DNA of 64,000 bases, taken from positions 3,572,379 through 3,636,378 of the forward strand of contig OY730170.1 of NCBI GenBank assembly GCA_963422465.1, read 5' to 3'. The position numbers and the translations under genes were made by a program. The notes under the pieces are model-generated. The model ran no database searches and had not been told where the DNA came from. It saw only the letters and a program-made list of their open reading frames with translations. The stretch is from Lichina pygmaea (lineage: Eukaryota > Ascomycota > Lichinomycetes > Lichinales > Lichinaceae). Shown here one piece after another: positions 19,859 through 33,500 of this stretch; within the stretch, counting starts at the first letter, position 1, and every line of letters starts with the position of its first letter.

Positions 19859-22740
19859 CCCACTCACGTCGAGCACCGAAGAATACCGTACTGAGTACAC
19901 TCTGTTTCTGGTCCACCTCGATGAAGATACCCTGCCTCTCCCTGCCTAGGTGGCCACGCTAGCGCGCTTAGACAGCCGCTCAGGAGGGCAGTCGTCCGTG
20001 GAAGTGATGACACGACTACTGCCTGATAGTGTGGGCGCGATGACAGATCTAGAGATGTGTCCTTCGCACAGCTGCGGATCTACATCCTTCTTTCGTCCCT
20101 CCTTCCCCTCTTCTTCCCCCCTCCTTCCTCTCTCATCGGCTCTGCCACGCCCACTGCCACCCCTTCTGCCTCGCTCTCTTCCACGCACCCTGCCGCAGGC
20201 TTTGCCACGCCGCCTACCACGCCCTCTGCCACAGGTTCTGCCACGTTCAAGACTACCGGCTTGACATACGAAATATGGAACAGCTACGAGCATGTTGAGC
20301 CCGTCTTGATATACTGTATGATATGAACACCACGGAGTAGAGCACTGATGGCTCTACTAACAGTATCTTATATTATATGTGTAAAGGTAGAAGGACAGTG
20401 TCGCCACTACTCTATGGTAACAATCAATTGTTGTGCTCTCCCAATCCGTCATCAAGTTTTACCAATCAGCCCTTGTGCTCTATCATACTGTACGGTATCA
20501 AGCAGCTGCCCTGCTTCACCGGTAGTTTTATCATTCGAAGCGCTAACTAACGTACCAGATTGATTTTCGTACCTGATCCATAATCGCCGTGTCCTTACAG
20601 ACGGAAGACTCTGCCTGGAAACCTACTTCTCATTGGTATCTCCCACACCTATCGCGTATGCGTGCTTCCCATGCCTGCCTCCCATGTCTACTTCCCACGC
20701 CTGCTTCCCGCGTCCACCTCCCACGTCTGCAGTACTTCCCACGCCTACTTCCCACGATTACAGTACCTCCCTCGTCCATGTACCCATGCTACCTCTCACA
20801 CCCACCCATCTCTCCAAGACCTTGTCTTCATTCTATTCTATTTTTATTTTATTCTTACACTGTTTGGGGCCCAGTAGTGAGTTACACAGCACTTCTGAAT
20901 ACATATCTGATTTTCCAGAGAACCTTTGCAAGAATGGGGACTATTGTGGTAGCGAGTCTAGGAATAACCTAGACCAGACCTACGCTGGAACTTGATCAAG
21001 CGTCCATGACAGAGGAGATACAGTAGATGAGTTGATTCAGCGAGCTACAAAGAAGTGGAACTTGCTGCATGCCCGAGCTTTCCCAAAGCTCCTGCCATAT
21101 TGAGCTCCTGTTGCGTTAGCCCCGGCTCGACCAGACCGTAATCTGACCGGGCTGATTGGCCCCGGCGCTCGAGTCCTCTGTGCATGGCCGAGACGGTTGT
21201 CGTCCTCCGGAAAGCCACGGTGCCTCGCTGTGTAGAGGGGCTGTCCCTGATTATCTGAGGGGAAGGGGGGGGGGGGGGGGGGCTTGGCGGCGTTGTTCGC
21301 GGCGGCCTGCGCCAGCTGGCTCAGGAGACACCCCCTCTGCCTTGGGGCCCGACGATGAAGGCTTTGCTGTGGGCCTGTTCTTTGGTGTTTCTCTGAACAT
21401 CTCTCATGATACGTCAGATAACTTGTTGGGCTTCGCTTGGTGGCCATGGTGAATCGAGAGGAAGGTAAGGAAAATGTTCATGAAGAGTTTTGAAGGACGT
21501 TGGTGAAGTTGAAGTGAGGTAGAGGGCAGCCAGTTGGGCCCAAAGACTGTCTTGGTTGGCCCAGAGATTGGCCGTTCAACACACCATTATGAGTCTAACA
21601 ACTCGATGTCAATTAGTACATATTCTTCTATGAGATAGAGGCATGAAGAATCAGGTAGAGGAAACACATACATTGAGTGCCAGATAGTTCTGGGTATTTT
21701 GGGAGGTATCACAACAGCCACGAAGGGCACGAGAATGATACGGCAAAGTGGATGCTGAAGGTTATCGTTGCATGTGAGGACAGAAAACCGGGGGAACACG
21801 GAGCCCATCCATGTCTCTGACCGTGACATGGTAGAGCTTCATGTCGTTACTGTACGGTGATCATCTCTCGTGGCAGATTCCTCGTGCCCAAGCAGAACTT
21901 CTTCTTGAAGTCCTTGTAACGGACCCCTCTGCGCCCTCGTGCCAGAGCGCTTGTGTCAGAGCGCTCGTGTCAGAACTCTTATACCAAACAAAGTCCAATA
22001 ACATGGTAGAAGTACAGCAAATTAATTGCAGCCTGCTCTTGTCGGAGTCTCCTGTCAGATTACCACAGCAAGGCAGCCGTGGCAGCCGTAGGAGCTTTCG
22101 TAGCACTGCGAGTACTGTCGGCGATGTATCTGAGCACTACAAAAATCACTGTCCCTGAGGGCACTAGTGGCACCGCTTTTGCCGTACTCGTATGTACTTC
22201 CGTACCTCGTAGTTGGTGGTGTGCCAGTGGGACAGCATCGTACCCGCACGGTACCGTACCGTACCACACCGCAACGTGCTGCTGTACACGTAGGTACATC
22301 AAGTTGTGATCCCCTCTCGAGTTTCCATTCACCGTCGACTTTTTTTTATTTTTCTCAACTTTGCCTTCCTGATGTCTTCCAATCTAGATTTTGGTAGAGT
22401 ACCGTTCGGTACCGTACAGCACAGTACGGGCCTGCAACGACTCGAACCTCCACGTGGTGCAGGCTGGGAACCTCGGGGCAGTCGATGGCGGGCGGCTTCC
22501 CAGGCTGCTCGTAGTCGCTGCACCGAGAGCTAATCGAGTCACCGGTCGAGCTGCTGGTGTTGCGGAGCGACGGGCCACCGGAGGTGTCGCGCAGGCACCC
22601 TGGACGCCCCCGGGAAACAGCTACAGCAGAACAGAGGACTGCGACCAAGCTTGGGAGATGAAAACCACCCGACAGACGACTACCGTGTACGCTACGGCCC
22701 GAAGCCAGCCCCACAGCTGGTGGATGTGAAGTCTAGGCGT
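19859..22740. other. gene-free stretch downstream of TRM7
   Basis: No recognised gene. It contains C/T-rich low-complexity sequence (20090-20240; 20640-20830 with repeated cttcccacgcct-type words), a run of about 18 G at 21267-21284, and clusters of the GTAC/TACGG palindromic motif at 22190-22270 and 22400-22430. Reading frames are short and compositionally biased. Confidence 0.45.
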
Positions 22741-23472
22741 CTGATAGGGCACCTCTGGAGTAGTCGAGAGGAGTTCTCGTCACGTTACCCTCCTAGCAGA
22801 GTCTCCAGCTAACACGTGAGGGTCTGCTAGGGGGGGAGTGGCCTTGGCACCGCGGCGTTGTTAATCGAACGGGGACCACCTGTTAAAGAAGGAGAGTGGT
22901 CGTACGAGGAGACGTCGCCGCTCCAGTGCCTAAGGGCCGTGTGATAGCCAAAGTGCTGGCTTGATGGTTTTGCCTAAGGCCTTGCCACGAAGTCTCTTCG
23001 TACGATCCACAATCTGGGGCCAGGGGACTGGGTTATCCAGTGGGCCAACAGGTGCAACCGGGGCCCCACAGGCGACAGTGGACCAAGGAGAACTCCTCCC
23101 TACTTGGTTAGTGGGCTGGAAAGGCGGCCCTGCAGGTGCTGGCACGGCCTGCAGGGTCCGTAAGGCCTGCGAGGCATGGTCGGCCTTTGTACGAGAGATC
23201 TGCGAATGTAACGCGAAACAGTTAACAACTGCGAGGCGTGGCATATAATGGCAGTGACGGAGGTAGGGCCTGGGCCTACTACGAGACTGTCTATATGGCC
23301 CGAGAGGACGGATGCGCATGCCGGTTCGTACGGAGTGCAGGCTTAGGCTGCAAACGACAAGCTCAGGGAGCAAACTACAGTTGGAGCGTGGGCTCTGGGC
23401 TGGTGACCCAGCGCTCCGAAGCAGGATCCCAGGGGTGAGCACGTACGGCGGAGTGCAAGAAACCTCGGGACT

Positions 23473-24990
23473 GTGGGAAAGTGTGGTAGAGACCCTGTGG
23501 GGGGGTGCCAACTCTACACTATGTTCTGGCATAGTACGACTGTGGCCTGGGCCCACCGCCACGGAGCCACCTTCGCCCCGCACAAGTACGAACTGATGCA
23601 CCTGACTCGATCGCCAAAGAGGTTTAACATGGCCGCGGGAGTCAGCCTGGAGGGCATCACCAAGGCCCCACAGCCAACCCTCCGCATACTCGGCATTGCG
23701 CTGGACTCGAAACTCCGCTGGGGACCTCACGTGAAACACATGGCAGAACGGGCGACTCAGCAGAGCCGAGCCCTCTCCGCCATCACAGGGTCCACCTGGG
23801 GAGCCACCGTTGACAAAGCAAGGCTGGTCTACAACACAGTGGTGCGCCCGGTTATCACCTACGGAGTGACGGTGTGGACCCTGTTGGATGGCCTCCTGAG
23901 GCCAGCGCACCGACACTGGATCGGCGATGTCCTGGAACGACAGCAACATCGCTGCCTCCGAGCAGTCACCAGTGGCTTCAGGGCTACCAGCCGGAAACAA
24001 CTGGAGAGTGAGGCGGCAGTCCCACCACTCCGGGCTCACATGGCACGGCTACAACTACAGGCACGCGCCCGGATGGAAGCCTCCGGAGTCCAGGCGGAGA
24101 TCCAGGAGGCCTGCGAGCGGCTCAAGCGCCAACTTGCCCAGCGCCCGGGCCGACGCCGTCGAGCCTATATCTCACCTGGCCAAGCGCGGCACCGCTGGGC
24201 CAAATCAATTCTCTGGCCCCAGCGGGCACTGGAGTGCACCAAGGGCTGCCTCGGCCTGCCCCCGTGGGCCGACAGCCACCCCGCAGCCACCCCACCCCCG
24301 GGCACTCCCCCACGGACAGTTTGGCAAGCCCGCCTGCTGTCGGAACAATGGTGCTGGGAACGATGGCACGAGCTCCACGGGGGGCCCCAACCGCAGGTGC
24401 AACTGCTTGACCCAGACCCCGGAGGTGGCGATAATTGGAAGCCGGATAAGATGCCATACCGGGCAACTCTCCGGCTCCGAGCTGGCCTCTCCAAAGCGCA
24501 GAGCAGTATCTTAACGCAGATACGTACAGGTAAGGTCGGGCTGGCTGCCTTTCTTTGCAAGCGTCGAGTCCCTGGCTTTCCGACGCCTGCCTGCAGCTGC
24601 GGGGCACAGTGGGAGACTGCCAAGCACGTCATCCTAGACTGCCCACAGCTGCAGCGAGTACGCCGCAGTTTATACACCGCGGCTGCTACTACTGACTACC
24701 AGGTGATGATTTCGCGCCCATGGCCCGCCGCCGCCCTCACCTCGTGGATTGTACGCCACGGTGTCCTTCCGCAGTTCTCCTGGGCTCAGGAGCAGCTGGA
24801 GACTGGCTACTAGCCAGTCACCCCCCCCCCATGTTTCACAGATTACTCGACAGGATAGCACTGCCTTAGGTGCTGCAGGGAGAGGTTTTTTACTCGTTGG
24901 AGTTTTCCTAGCCTAATTCTATAGTTGACCCGGCATAGCCTAGATACACTAGAGCTAGAACGGTGTAGGAATTCAATCAATCAATCAAAC
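23473..24990 (+). mobile_element. 5'-truncated LINE (Tad/I-like non-LTR retrotransposon)
   Basis: An open frame of about 446 residues (23473-24813) matches the part of a LINE ORF2 behind the reverse transcriptase active site: WAHRHGATFAPHKYELMHLT, TLRILGIALDSKLRWGPHV, then a helical region and a C-terminal CCHC knuckle (CSCGAQWETAKHVILDC). The catalytic Tyr-x-Asp-Asp core and the endonuclease are absent, so it cannot move itself. The 3' end runs about 175 bases past the stop to a short (TCAA)n tail at about 24972-24987. Positions 22740-23472 may belong to the same insertion but could not be assigned. Related fragments lie at 42432-42950 and 60775-61290. Confidence 0.75.
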
Positions 24991-25572
24991 AGCACAGTAC
25001 GGTATGGAGTCTTGAGTTCAAGTTGTCACGCCAAGTGGAGAAAGTATAAGAATTCTTGTTGAGAGGCAAAGAGCTAGGAGAGTCGAGAGGCTAGGAGGAA
25101 GAGAGGCGAGGAGGCCAAAAGGTCGAGAAGGAAGAGAGGCCAAGAGGCCAAGAGCCAAGAGGCCAAGAGACCGAGAGGCCAAGGCGAAAGGGAAGCCTAG
25201 GAGGAAGAGAGGCAGGGAGGCAGGGAGGCAGGGAGGCAGGGACAGACGAGCGAGGAGAATAGAGTGATGCAGTACCGTAGAGCTCGGTGGGAAGAGCGCC
25301 GATCTTCTCTCTCTTTCTCTTACTCTTATCAGGATGAAAAGGAGTGAAAGAAGTAAAAGCCCACGAGGCCGACATCGTATCATTCTAGCTCGTCTCTCGT
25401 CTATGTACAATGGTTCCACGTTCCTTTTCCTCTGCTTTTGATCTTTTGTCTACCTAGTCCCACTACATTCCCTCCGTTGAATGCGGATTGATATTTCTGC
25501 ACTTCCATCACCTCCTACGCCACTTGGCGCAACTCTTTAGACTCTTACCTTCGATCAGTCCCCCAATCCGTA
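24991..25572. other. spacer with purine-rich tandem repeats downstream of KAP123
   Basis: The plus strand carries gaggccaagag-type repeats (25090-25190) and seven-base ggcaggga repeats (25205-25243). No gene was recognised. The right part holds the KAP123 3' untranslated region. Confidence 0.5.
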
Positions 25573-28500
25573 TTAAGCGTTCGCCGTCTGAGTCAGGCCC
25601 GGATACTCCTGCAGGAGCCCCGGCTGCTGTTGATGGAGGTACTTGACGAGTTGGACGACTTCTGTTCTCCTGGCCTCGCTCAGCTGGTCCTCCGGTGGTG
25701 CGAGCACGCTGGCGAGGGCGCGGATGATCTGAGGCGTCAGGCTCTGTATGGTCGAGTTCTTCGCTTGATCTGCGGTTGAGGGCTCGGCGTTAGAATGATT
25801 ACCCCGAGGGGAGAACACATATATAGAGCATAGGTCGTTTGAGGAAACGGCGATGTGCGAAAACTGGGTTGGATCGTTCCTAAAACTCCTCAAGGGAGAT
25901 TGCGACGGGCAAATGAACCACAGAAACATACAGAGCTTGACAATCATGTCCCACACCGATTCATTCTCGTCATAATCCACCTTCAGCGGCAGCGCCTCGT
26001 CGACAAAGGTCGGCAAGATATCGTCGAGCGGGACCTTGTCAGGAAACCTGAGAACCATGCGCGCGAAGCAAGCGGCCGCGTTGTCGCTCAGCGTGTCGTG
26101 ATGCTGCGAGAACAACGGCTCGATCTTGAGGAGGATGGATTCGTACGACCGTTGCAGCGTCTGTGCGTCCTCGGATTTCTCGGCCAGCAGACCCGTGGCG
26201 AAAGCGGCGTTCGAGCGCGTGGCGGGGTTTTCGTCCGTGAGGCGGTGGGCGAGCGTTTCGAGAAGGATCTGGTCGAGGGAAGTTGCAGCATGAGCAGATT
26301 GTCAGAGAGAGAAAGAGGAAGGATGAGACGGCACGTCGAAGGACGGGAAAGCCAGGCAAATAATCGAGAAGCAGTCATGCCATACCGAGGTGAATGGAGT
26401 CACGGCCGCTCCCATGCCGTGTGTGCAAGCGCCGATGGCTCCCATGCTGCCGCAGCGCTCCACGGCATCGGTGCCAGCCGCGAATTTGAGAATGGGCTTT
26501 TGAAAGATCTTCCACAGTTCCGCAAAGGTAGGACCTAGCGCCGCTGCAAGACCGGCTACGACGTCCAGACCGTTGTCGATGAGGAGCCAGTCCATCTCCG
26601 AGAGCTCATCGAGATCCTCGAAATCGTCGTCGTCGTTGAGAACCTTCTGACAGATGTGCTCCTTGTTCAGGACGGACAAGACGATGGTGGTGATCTTCCG
26701 GACCACGTCCTCGTTGAGGAGAATGGCGGGCCCGCATTTCTTGAGAACCGCGGCGACGTTGCTGTTGATCTCCGAGACGACGTCCCTGTAGACTCGACCC
26801 GCGAAAGTCAGCCCGAATATATGAACACCACGATAGGTGCTCGTTGCCAATTGAGAACGGGGTTGTACGGTCAGAAACAGAATCTTCGCTTTCGCATCAA
26901 CCGTACCGAAGAGGTACGTCGGAGTGAGCTGGGAACGAAGTAGAGTCATCATGGTAATAGGCCTGCAGCCCTGACACCAAGGGAAGGCAAAATGAAAAGA
27001 GACGGCATATGAAATCTTCAAGGGGTGACGAGTCTTCCTTACCGATCCTCTTCGGTCTCCCAGGCGTCCAGCGTCGCCGTCAGCGCTGTTTCGCCCAGCT
27101 TCTTCAGCTCAGGCGTCGGCTGGACTTTGAGCGGTAGGCCGGGTTCCCACTTCGGCATGCCTGCGGCCTCGCTGATCTCCCACAGCGTCGCGTACGCGCG
27201 CCAGAGCGCAGATATGGCTCCCTTCCGGGCGCCTTCGAACGAATGGGACACCATGCCGAGGGCGAGCTCAACCGTCTTCTCCAGGTACGGCAGGTACTTG
27301 CTGCGGGTGTGCGACAGCACCTCGGCGATGACCTCCAGCGCCACTTCCTTCTCCATCGCGACGCCGGTGACTCCGACGAGCTCCTCCCAGGCCTCGTCGT
27401 CGCTGTCAACATCGTCGAGGTCGATCAGTTTGCCTCCCTTTCCTTCCGAGCCGGTCCGTTCCATCTTCGCGACGGAGTCTCCGTCCTCGGCCCCGTCCCC
27501 GTCCCCTTCTGCCGCTGAAACCTTGATCTTCCTGCCGGCGATGGTGATCTCCTTGCCCAGCAACTCCTGCGCCTCTTCGCCAAGCTCGACCTCGAACTCG
27601 GTCTCCTCCTGCTGCAGGCTCTCCCAGAGGCTCCGGACGATCCCGTCGAGAAACGGGTCCAGCTCTTCCTCGTAGACCCTAGCCAAGTTGCTCCACAGGA
27701 TGAAGCTCGTCTCTCGGAGCCGAGGTTGGTCGAGGTGGAGCGCTTCTTCGCTGGCCTCCATCAGCTGCTGCACAAAGGGCCGGAACATGTCGCGGCCGAC
27801 GGCCAACGCGATGCTGCCGAGCGCCTCGGTCGTCACGGCGCGGAGGATGAGCTCCTCGTCACTGGCCTTGATCCGGACGTACGGCGAGAGCGCCGCGATG
27901 ACGGGCTCGAAGTACGGCCGGAAGGCGGTGCTGGCCGAATCAGCGACCGCGCCCAGGGCGCTGATGGCCGCTCCTTTGACGGTGAAGTCCAGGTGCTCGA
28001 TGAGGCTGGTCAGCCGCGGCAGGAGCTCCTCCACGTACTTCGCCGCGTCCTCCTCCTCGATCCCGCCAAAGACCGAATCGATCGCGCCGCACGCCGTCTT
28101 GATGATTTCCAGGTGCCTCTCGACGTCTGGCTTGCTGCCGCTCGCCTGCGCGACGGCGGCATCGAAGATCTTGACGATGCTCGGGAGCAGCATCTGGTGC
28201 TCCTTGCCAACATCTCCGGCGAGATCGTCGGCCAGCCGAGCAAGCGCGTACAGCGCGGCCTGTCTCACGCGCGTGTCCGAATCGTCCAGCAGTTTCGTGA
28301 GCATCGGGAAGATCAGCCTGAGCTGCGTCCCCACAAAGTCGGGAGCGCCTTCGACGCAGAAGGCCAAGGCCAGCATGCCGCCACGCCGCCGAGCCGGATC
28401 CGGGCTGTTGATGTATTGTGGGAGCGCGCCGAGCAGGGGTGCGACGACCTGGCCCGGGGGCAGGTTCTCGGCCATCGTGTCGAGAAGCGCCAGAGCGCTC

Positions 28501-29548
28501 CTCCCAGGGGTCGCGTCGTCCGATCCATCCTGCAACTCTTCGAGCTCCGTCGCGATGTCCATTGCTTTCAGGGTGAGCTGCTCGCCGAGACGGAGCACCT
28601 GAACCTTCAGCTTTCGGAATTGGACGCTCTGCATCAAGAAGGCCAACGCTTGCGTTCTGGCCTCGTTCGACAGGCTCTTGGACGACGCCAGCTCGGTCAT
28701 GAACTGCAGCAGATCCTTGAAATGGGGGGCCATCAACTGGGAGTCGGATCCGAGCAGGGTCTGGAACACCTCGAACGCCTGGGTCGTTCGGTCTTCGTCT
28801 CCCTGTTCCACAACACTTTTGAGCACGGCCACCATGTTCGGGAAGATGGCTTGAAAGGCCACCACCGCGTCGGCGTGTTCGTCCGCGTCAATGACCACGG
28901 CAGTCTTGCTGAGTGCCAGCATGGTGTTGACCCGGACCACGATGCTCTCGGGGTCCTGAATGGTCTTCGCGAACAGATTTAGCAGCGGGATAATCTGCGT
29001 GGTCAGCTCGTCTCCCGCCACATCGAGCAGGGTGTAGATGATAAAGATGCCAATCTCGCGCTGCACGGCGACACGGCTGGTGGCCGCCTGCTGCAGGAAC
29101 GACGGCAAGTCGGCCCAGTCGCCATCCTGAAAGTCGATCCGCGCTATCGCGGCGATGACCCGGGCGGCCGAATGACGGACCAGGACGTTGTCCTCGTTCA
29201 AGGTCGACTGCAGCAGGGGGTTCCGAATCTGAGCCTTCTGCTCGGCCGCTATGGATTCCCAGAACTTTGGGACCAACGTTCGTGCCTCGACGGCGGCCAG
29301 TTGCCGTATCTGGTGCGACTCGTGGGCGGTGAGGAGATGGATCAGGGCCACCAAGGCAGCCGGGGATATGAAATATTCCTTTCGTAGTTTTGCCGTGGCA
29401 CTTTTGACACGCTCCGTGTCGGCTGCGGGAATCGAAGCCCGACATCAGCAATCGAGGAAATCTCTTTTGCCAACAACGACGACAACATTTTTGGGTCCTT
29501 ACGTGCGAGAACGCTCTCGAGCAACTGTACGAGCTGTCCTTCGTCCAT
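25573..29548 (-). CDS. KAP123: importin beta-4 (karyopherin Kap123)
   Basis: Kap123 is the main import receptor for ribosomal proteins and for histones H3 and H4. Five exons are inferred: 29548-29503, 29422-27043, 26785-26386, 26268-25932 and 25769-25573, giving 1119 residues, close to the 1113 of yeast Kap123. The tiny first exon encodes MDEGQLVQLLESVLA and joins PDTERVKSATAKLRKEYF, the importin-beta N-terminal domain. The body is a run of HEAT repeats, with TRVRQAALYALARLADDL as a clear example. An acidic patch with DDVDSDDEAWEELVGVTG is typical of the family, as is the region CGPAILLNEDVVRKI. The intron of 257 bases (27042-26786) is longer than the others. Long frames on the opposite strand are shadows of the repeats. 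Confidence 0.9.
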
Positions 29549-30586
29549 CGTGGGACCAGCGAGAAGGTACGGTATGAGGTCGAATGGCTGTCGTTGAGGT
29601 TGATCGAGCTCTCCGGTAGATTGTGTAGGGACGCTGACCCTGACGAGATTCCGTGGTTTGGTGGGCGTCAAAGCTGCCGATTGACTTCAGGAGCGCCAAA
29701 TGGTAAGTGAAGTGGGGGGTGGGGCAGACCGCAGCCCAACGGTCCAAGGTACCTCCGTACCGGTACTATCGACGCTGAAGCGGGCGTAAGTCCTCAGTAC
29801 GGAAGTACGTAATGTACGTACGTACATACGTACCTTCAGCAGAGTCGTCTACTTTTAGTAACCATTGAGAGAAAGTACGAGTAGTCACGAGTCGAAAGTT
29901 ATGACATAGTTGTCTCTAGAGGCATGCCAGCGGACCGGTGTATAGGTACAGAACATATGTCAGTACATATGTAAGTAGTCTAGCGGCGTGATGAGAGCTT
30001 CATTAGTAACGAATTAGTAAGCACCCAGATGCAGCTTACTGTACGTAACGTACCTCCGTACTCGTACTACGAGTATATCACTGCGGACGGCATCCCCTGA
30101 GGCTCCTTCAGCCCAGAGTACTCCGTACAGATCTGAACAACAGCTCGTGATAGATGGCCGCCGCTGCCCGTAGACAGCCCATCTGCGCTTTCGGCTACAG
30201 TAGGGACTTGAACTACCCTAGGCAGCCTGAACAATGGTTACCTGGAGTGCGTTCTCTAACTGCAAAGCCGTAGCAGTAGCAGTAGCAGCAGCAGCAGGAA
30301 CATGAGGTAAGAGTAGAAGATATAACGGATTGTACTGTGCTTCACCCTAGAGATGAGTGCTCAGAAACGCCAGGTCGTGTGAGCGCGACCGATGCTCGAT
30401 GCCCGATGCCGTCCGGACACGCCGAGCCCGATAAATCCCAAGATGTTAATGATGATCGCGACGAAGGACTGATGGTGACAGGCTCTGTACCGTTCGTAGA
30501 CGGAACAGATGTAAAGTATGTTCGAAGAGAATAAACCTCCCCCCCCCCCCCCCCCTCTCCCCTCAAAAGTGCGGTCCATGCGATCC
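29549..30586. other. spacer between KAP123 and NCR1
   Basis: No gene was recognised. The spacer carries many copies of the GTAC and TCCGTAC type motif (29753-29835, 30045-30070, 30118-30130), a short (CAG/TAG)n run near 30268-30296, and a run of about 17 C at 30539-30555, right after the NCR1 stop codon. Confidence 0.5.
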
Positions 30587-33500
30587 TCAGTTGTCATCAG
30601 AGTCGGTGTCCTCGTCCGGTAAGAGGACGCGGTGCCTTCTTGCGGCGAGATCCTCTTCGAGACCCCCGTCGGCTTGCGTGTCGAGATACCCTATGAAGGC
30701 CAAGGAGTTAGAATTTGCACAGTAGGCGGAGATGGCCGAACCCAATTGAGAAACAAACGAGAAAGAAAGGATTGGGGGGGGGGGGGGGGAGGACGAGGAT
30801 TGGGCCCGGGACGCTGGACTCACCGGCTCCGCCGAACCAACTCAGCGCTACAGGCAGGAAGATGAGGGCGTGCGTGGCGGCGAAGAGGATCAAGGCGAGC
30901 CAGATGCGAAAGTAGTAGATCTCGAAGATCTTGCTGCGGGTGAAGGCCAGGACAGAGACCCCGAGAAGCTTCGTGATGGTGATGCCGGAGAAGACGCTGC
31001 CGCCGACGTTGACGAGGGCGGTCCAGACCCGGGCGTCTTTGCCGCGGAACTGCGTCTTGGCTCGGTCCATGACGGCGAGGCTGGGGAAGGCAAAGGCCCG
31101 GGCGACGTGGGCGCAGAACTCGACGCCGATGCCGACGCAGATGATCAGGTTCACGAGGCTGACGGCGTTCAGGCTGACGCCGGCGACGACCATGGCACCC
31201 ATCACGTCAATCAGGATCATGAGGACCGTCACCGCCACGACGAGACCGGTCCGGGGTGAGCCCAGGAAGACGGACGTCACGAGCCAGATCAGCGCCAGTG
31301 CCGAGCCGAGCAACGCCACTGCGAGCCGCACGATCGACGCGTACTGGTCGAAGAAGACGTAGAACTTCGAGTACGGGAAGACGCGGATGTTCATCTCGTC
31401 GCTGATGCCGTTGGCGATGCGTCGTGCCGAGGCGTATGCTTGGATGAAATCCGACTGGCTCTTCAGCGGCCTGTGGCTCGACCGGAAATGGCTCGCCGGA
31501 ATGGTCTCGCGTTCCCCGTCGATGACGACGGCGTCGCCGTAGGCGGCCTTACCGGCCAGGGCGCAGTCGTCGTCGGGGTCGCTGTTGATCCACTTGGTCA
31601 GGTAGTGTATGAACTCGCGGCCCTCTGGCATCCCGTAGAGGGTGATGTTCCATGGCGGTTGTCGGCCCTTGAAGCAGACGTGGCCATCGCTACTACGACA
31701 GCAGTCTTCGAGGCTCGGGTTCAGCCAGAGGAAAAAGTCGTCGATCCAGCTGGCCGGGGTATCCGCGATGAAGGAGGCGTCAGACCGTTTACGCTCTTGC
31801 TCGACGACGTTGGTGAGAGAATAGCGCAGGCAGGTTGAGAACCGCGAGCAGAGCTCCTGCTGGTGCTGTCGTGCCGTGACGTTGAGCTCCTCCGTCACAA
31901 AGTACACTGGTGGTCCGACGTCGAGGTAGTCGTCCAGGTCGTTGAAGTACTGGATCAGGTACGAGTTGCTGGGAATGGCGATGCGCTGGTCCAATCCGAG
32001 CTGCATGCCCGGGATGAGCGCCAGCGCCGCGGCCAGCAGCCCCAGGAAGACGGCGAGGACGATGGCTTTGACGCCCCTCCGAAGTAGCGCCGGCGCGTAC
32101 TTTTTGCGGATGAACTGCTGGAGGGGCCCTTCGTTCTCCCCCGGCGACGCCGTCGTCGCTAGACCGTTCGCCTCGAGCCGAAGAGACGACTTGACCTGGA
32201 TGCAAGGAACGCAGTCGACTCGGTTCGCCTCAACGCGCTTCTGGTTCAGGGCGAGTACGGAAACGAACATGGTGACCTGCAGCAGCGCGTTGATGACGAC
32301 CGCGCCCGCTGCGTAGGCGGCAAAGTTCCTGACGGCCGGCATGCCGACGAGGATGCCCAGCGCGAACGCGATCGTCTCGGACGTGGCCGAGAGCAGTATG
32401 CTAGGGCCCATGCGGCCGAGCGCCTTGGCGATGCGGTCCTCGACCCCGGTGTCCGGGTGCGTCACGTTGACTCGCTCGAACTCGTGGACGATGAGGAACA
32501 GGTTGTCGACGCCGATGGCCAGCACCAGAAAAGGGATGACCTCTGCGATGATCAGTGTCACCTTGACGCCCAGGAGCGAGAACAGGCCAACCGAGGCAGA
32601 AACGGACATCAGGACGATGACGATGCCAAAGACCCCGAGCGTGAACTTGGAACTGACCAGCGCCTCTTCGGGGCTCCGAAATAGCGCCTTCAAGACCGCC
32701 CCGCTCGATCCCAGTGCGATGGAGGCGTAGAAGAACATGATGACGTAGCTGATGACGACGATCTTGGCGTCGGTGTTGGTGGACTGGTTCAGCTCCTGCT
32801 CCAAGCTCATCTCGGTCGAGAAGGATAGCCGCAGACCGCGCATCCGCGCTTCGACCTGCACGATGCGGAGGAGCCCCTCGAGATCCTTTTCCCATTCGAT
32901 CGCCCGGCCTTCCTCTTCCGTCCCCTCTTCGTGGTTGATGAGGACCCAGGTGACGATCAAGGCATTCGCATCGACGACGTTGCCAGAGTCCTTCCAGCCA
33001 CCGAGAACCAATTCCTTCTTGATCGGCTGTCCGAACGGCGGCCGACATTCCACCGGCTGTGCGGCACACTGCCGCACTTGGGTTCTCCATCTGTCGGGCT
33101 TGAGCCGGGAGAAGTCATTTGAAAAGTAGCCGGTCAGTGACTGCACCACGCAGGCGTCCCCGGTCGGCTTGAGGCATAGATCGTCGAGAGAGATGCCTCG
33201 AGGGCTGGACTTCAGCGCTCGCACACGGTCTTCGACGTCAAACCACCACTGCAGGGTCTCGTAGCTCAGCACGGGACCAGCACCGTCCGGATCGGTGTCG
33301 TTCACGAGCATGGCCTGCTGAGTGCGATAAAAGGGACCAAAGTTCTCGTCGAAGAAGGCCTTCTCGCGGGCCGCTTCGGACGACGGGCTCACCCAGAGCC
33401 GCTCCGGACTCCGTTCGACCTGGAAGTTGATCCATCCCAGGCTCAGGAAGAAGACGACAATGACGCTAGTCCCGATCGTGATACCAGGGATGGTGGCGCA

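Noticed and set aside
21037-21447. Minus-strand frame of 136 residues around the poly-G run.
   Set aside because: Pro-rich part is created by the homopolymer; no family similarity or gene structure.
22930-24039. Open frame of 369 residues on the minus strand.
   Set aside because: Mostly antisense to the LINE coding part; composition-driven.
27726-28982. Open frame of 418 residues on the plus strand.
   Set aside because: Antisense shadow of the KAP123 HEAT repeats.
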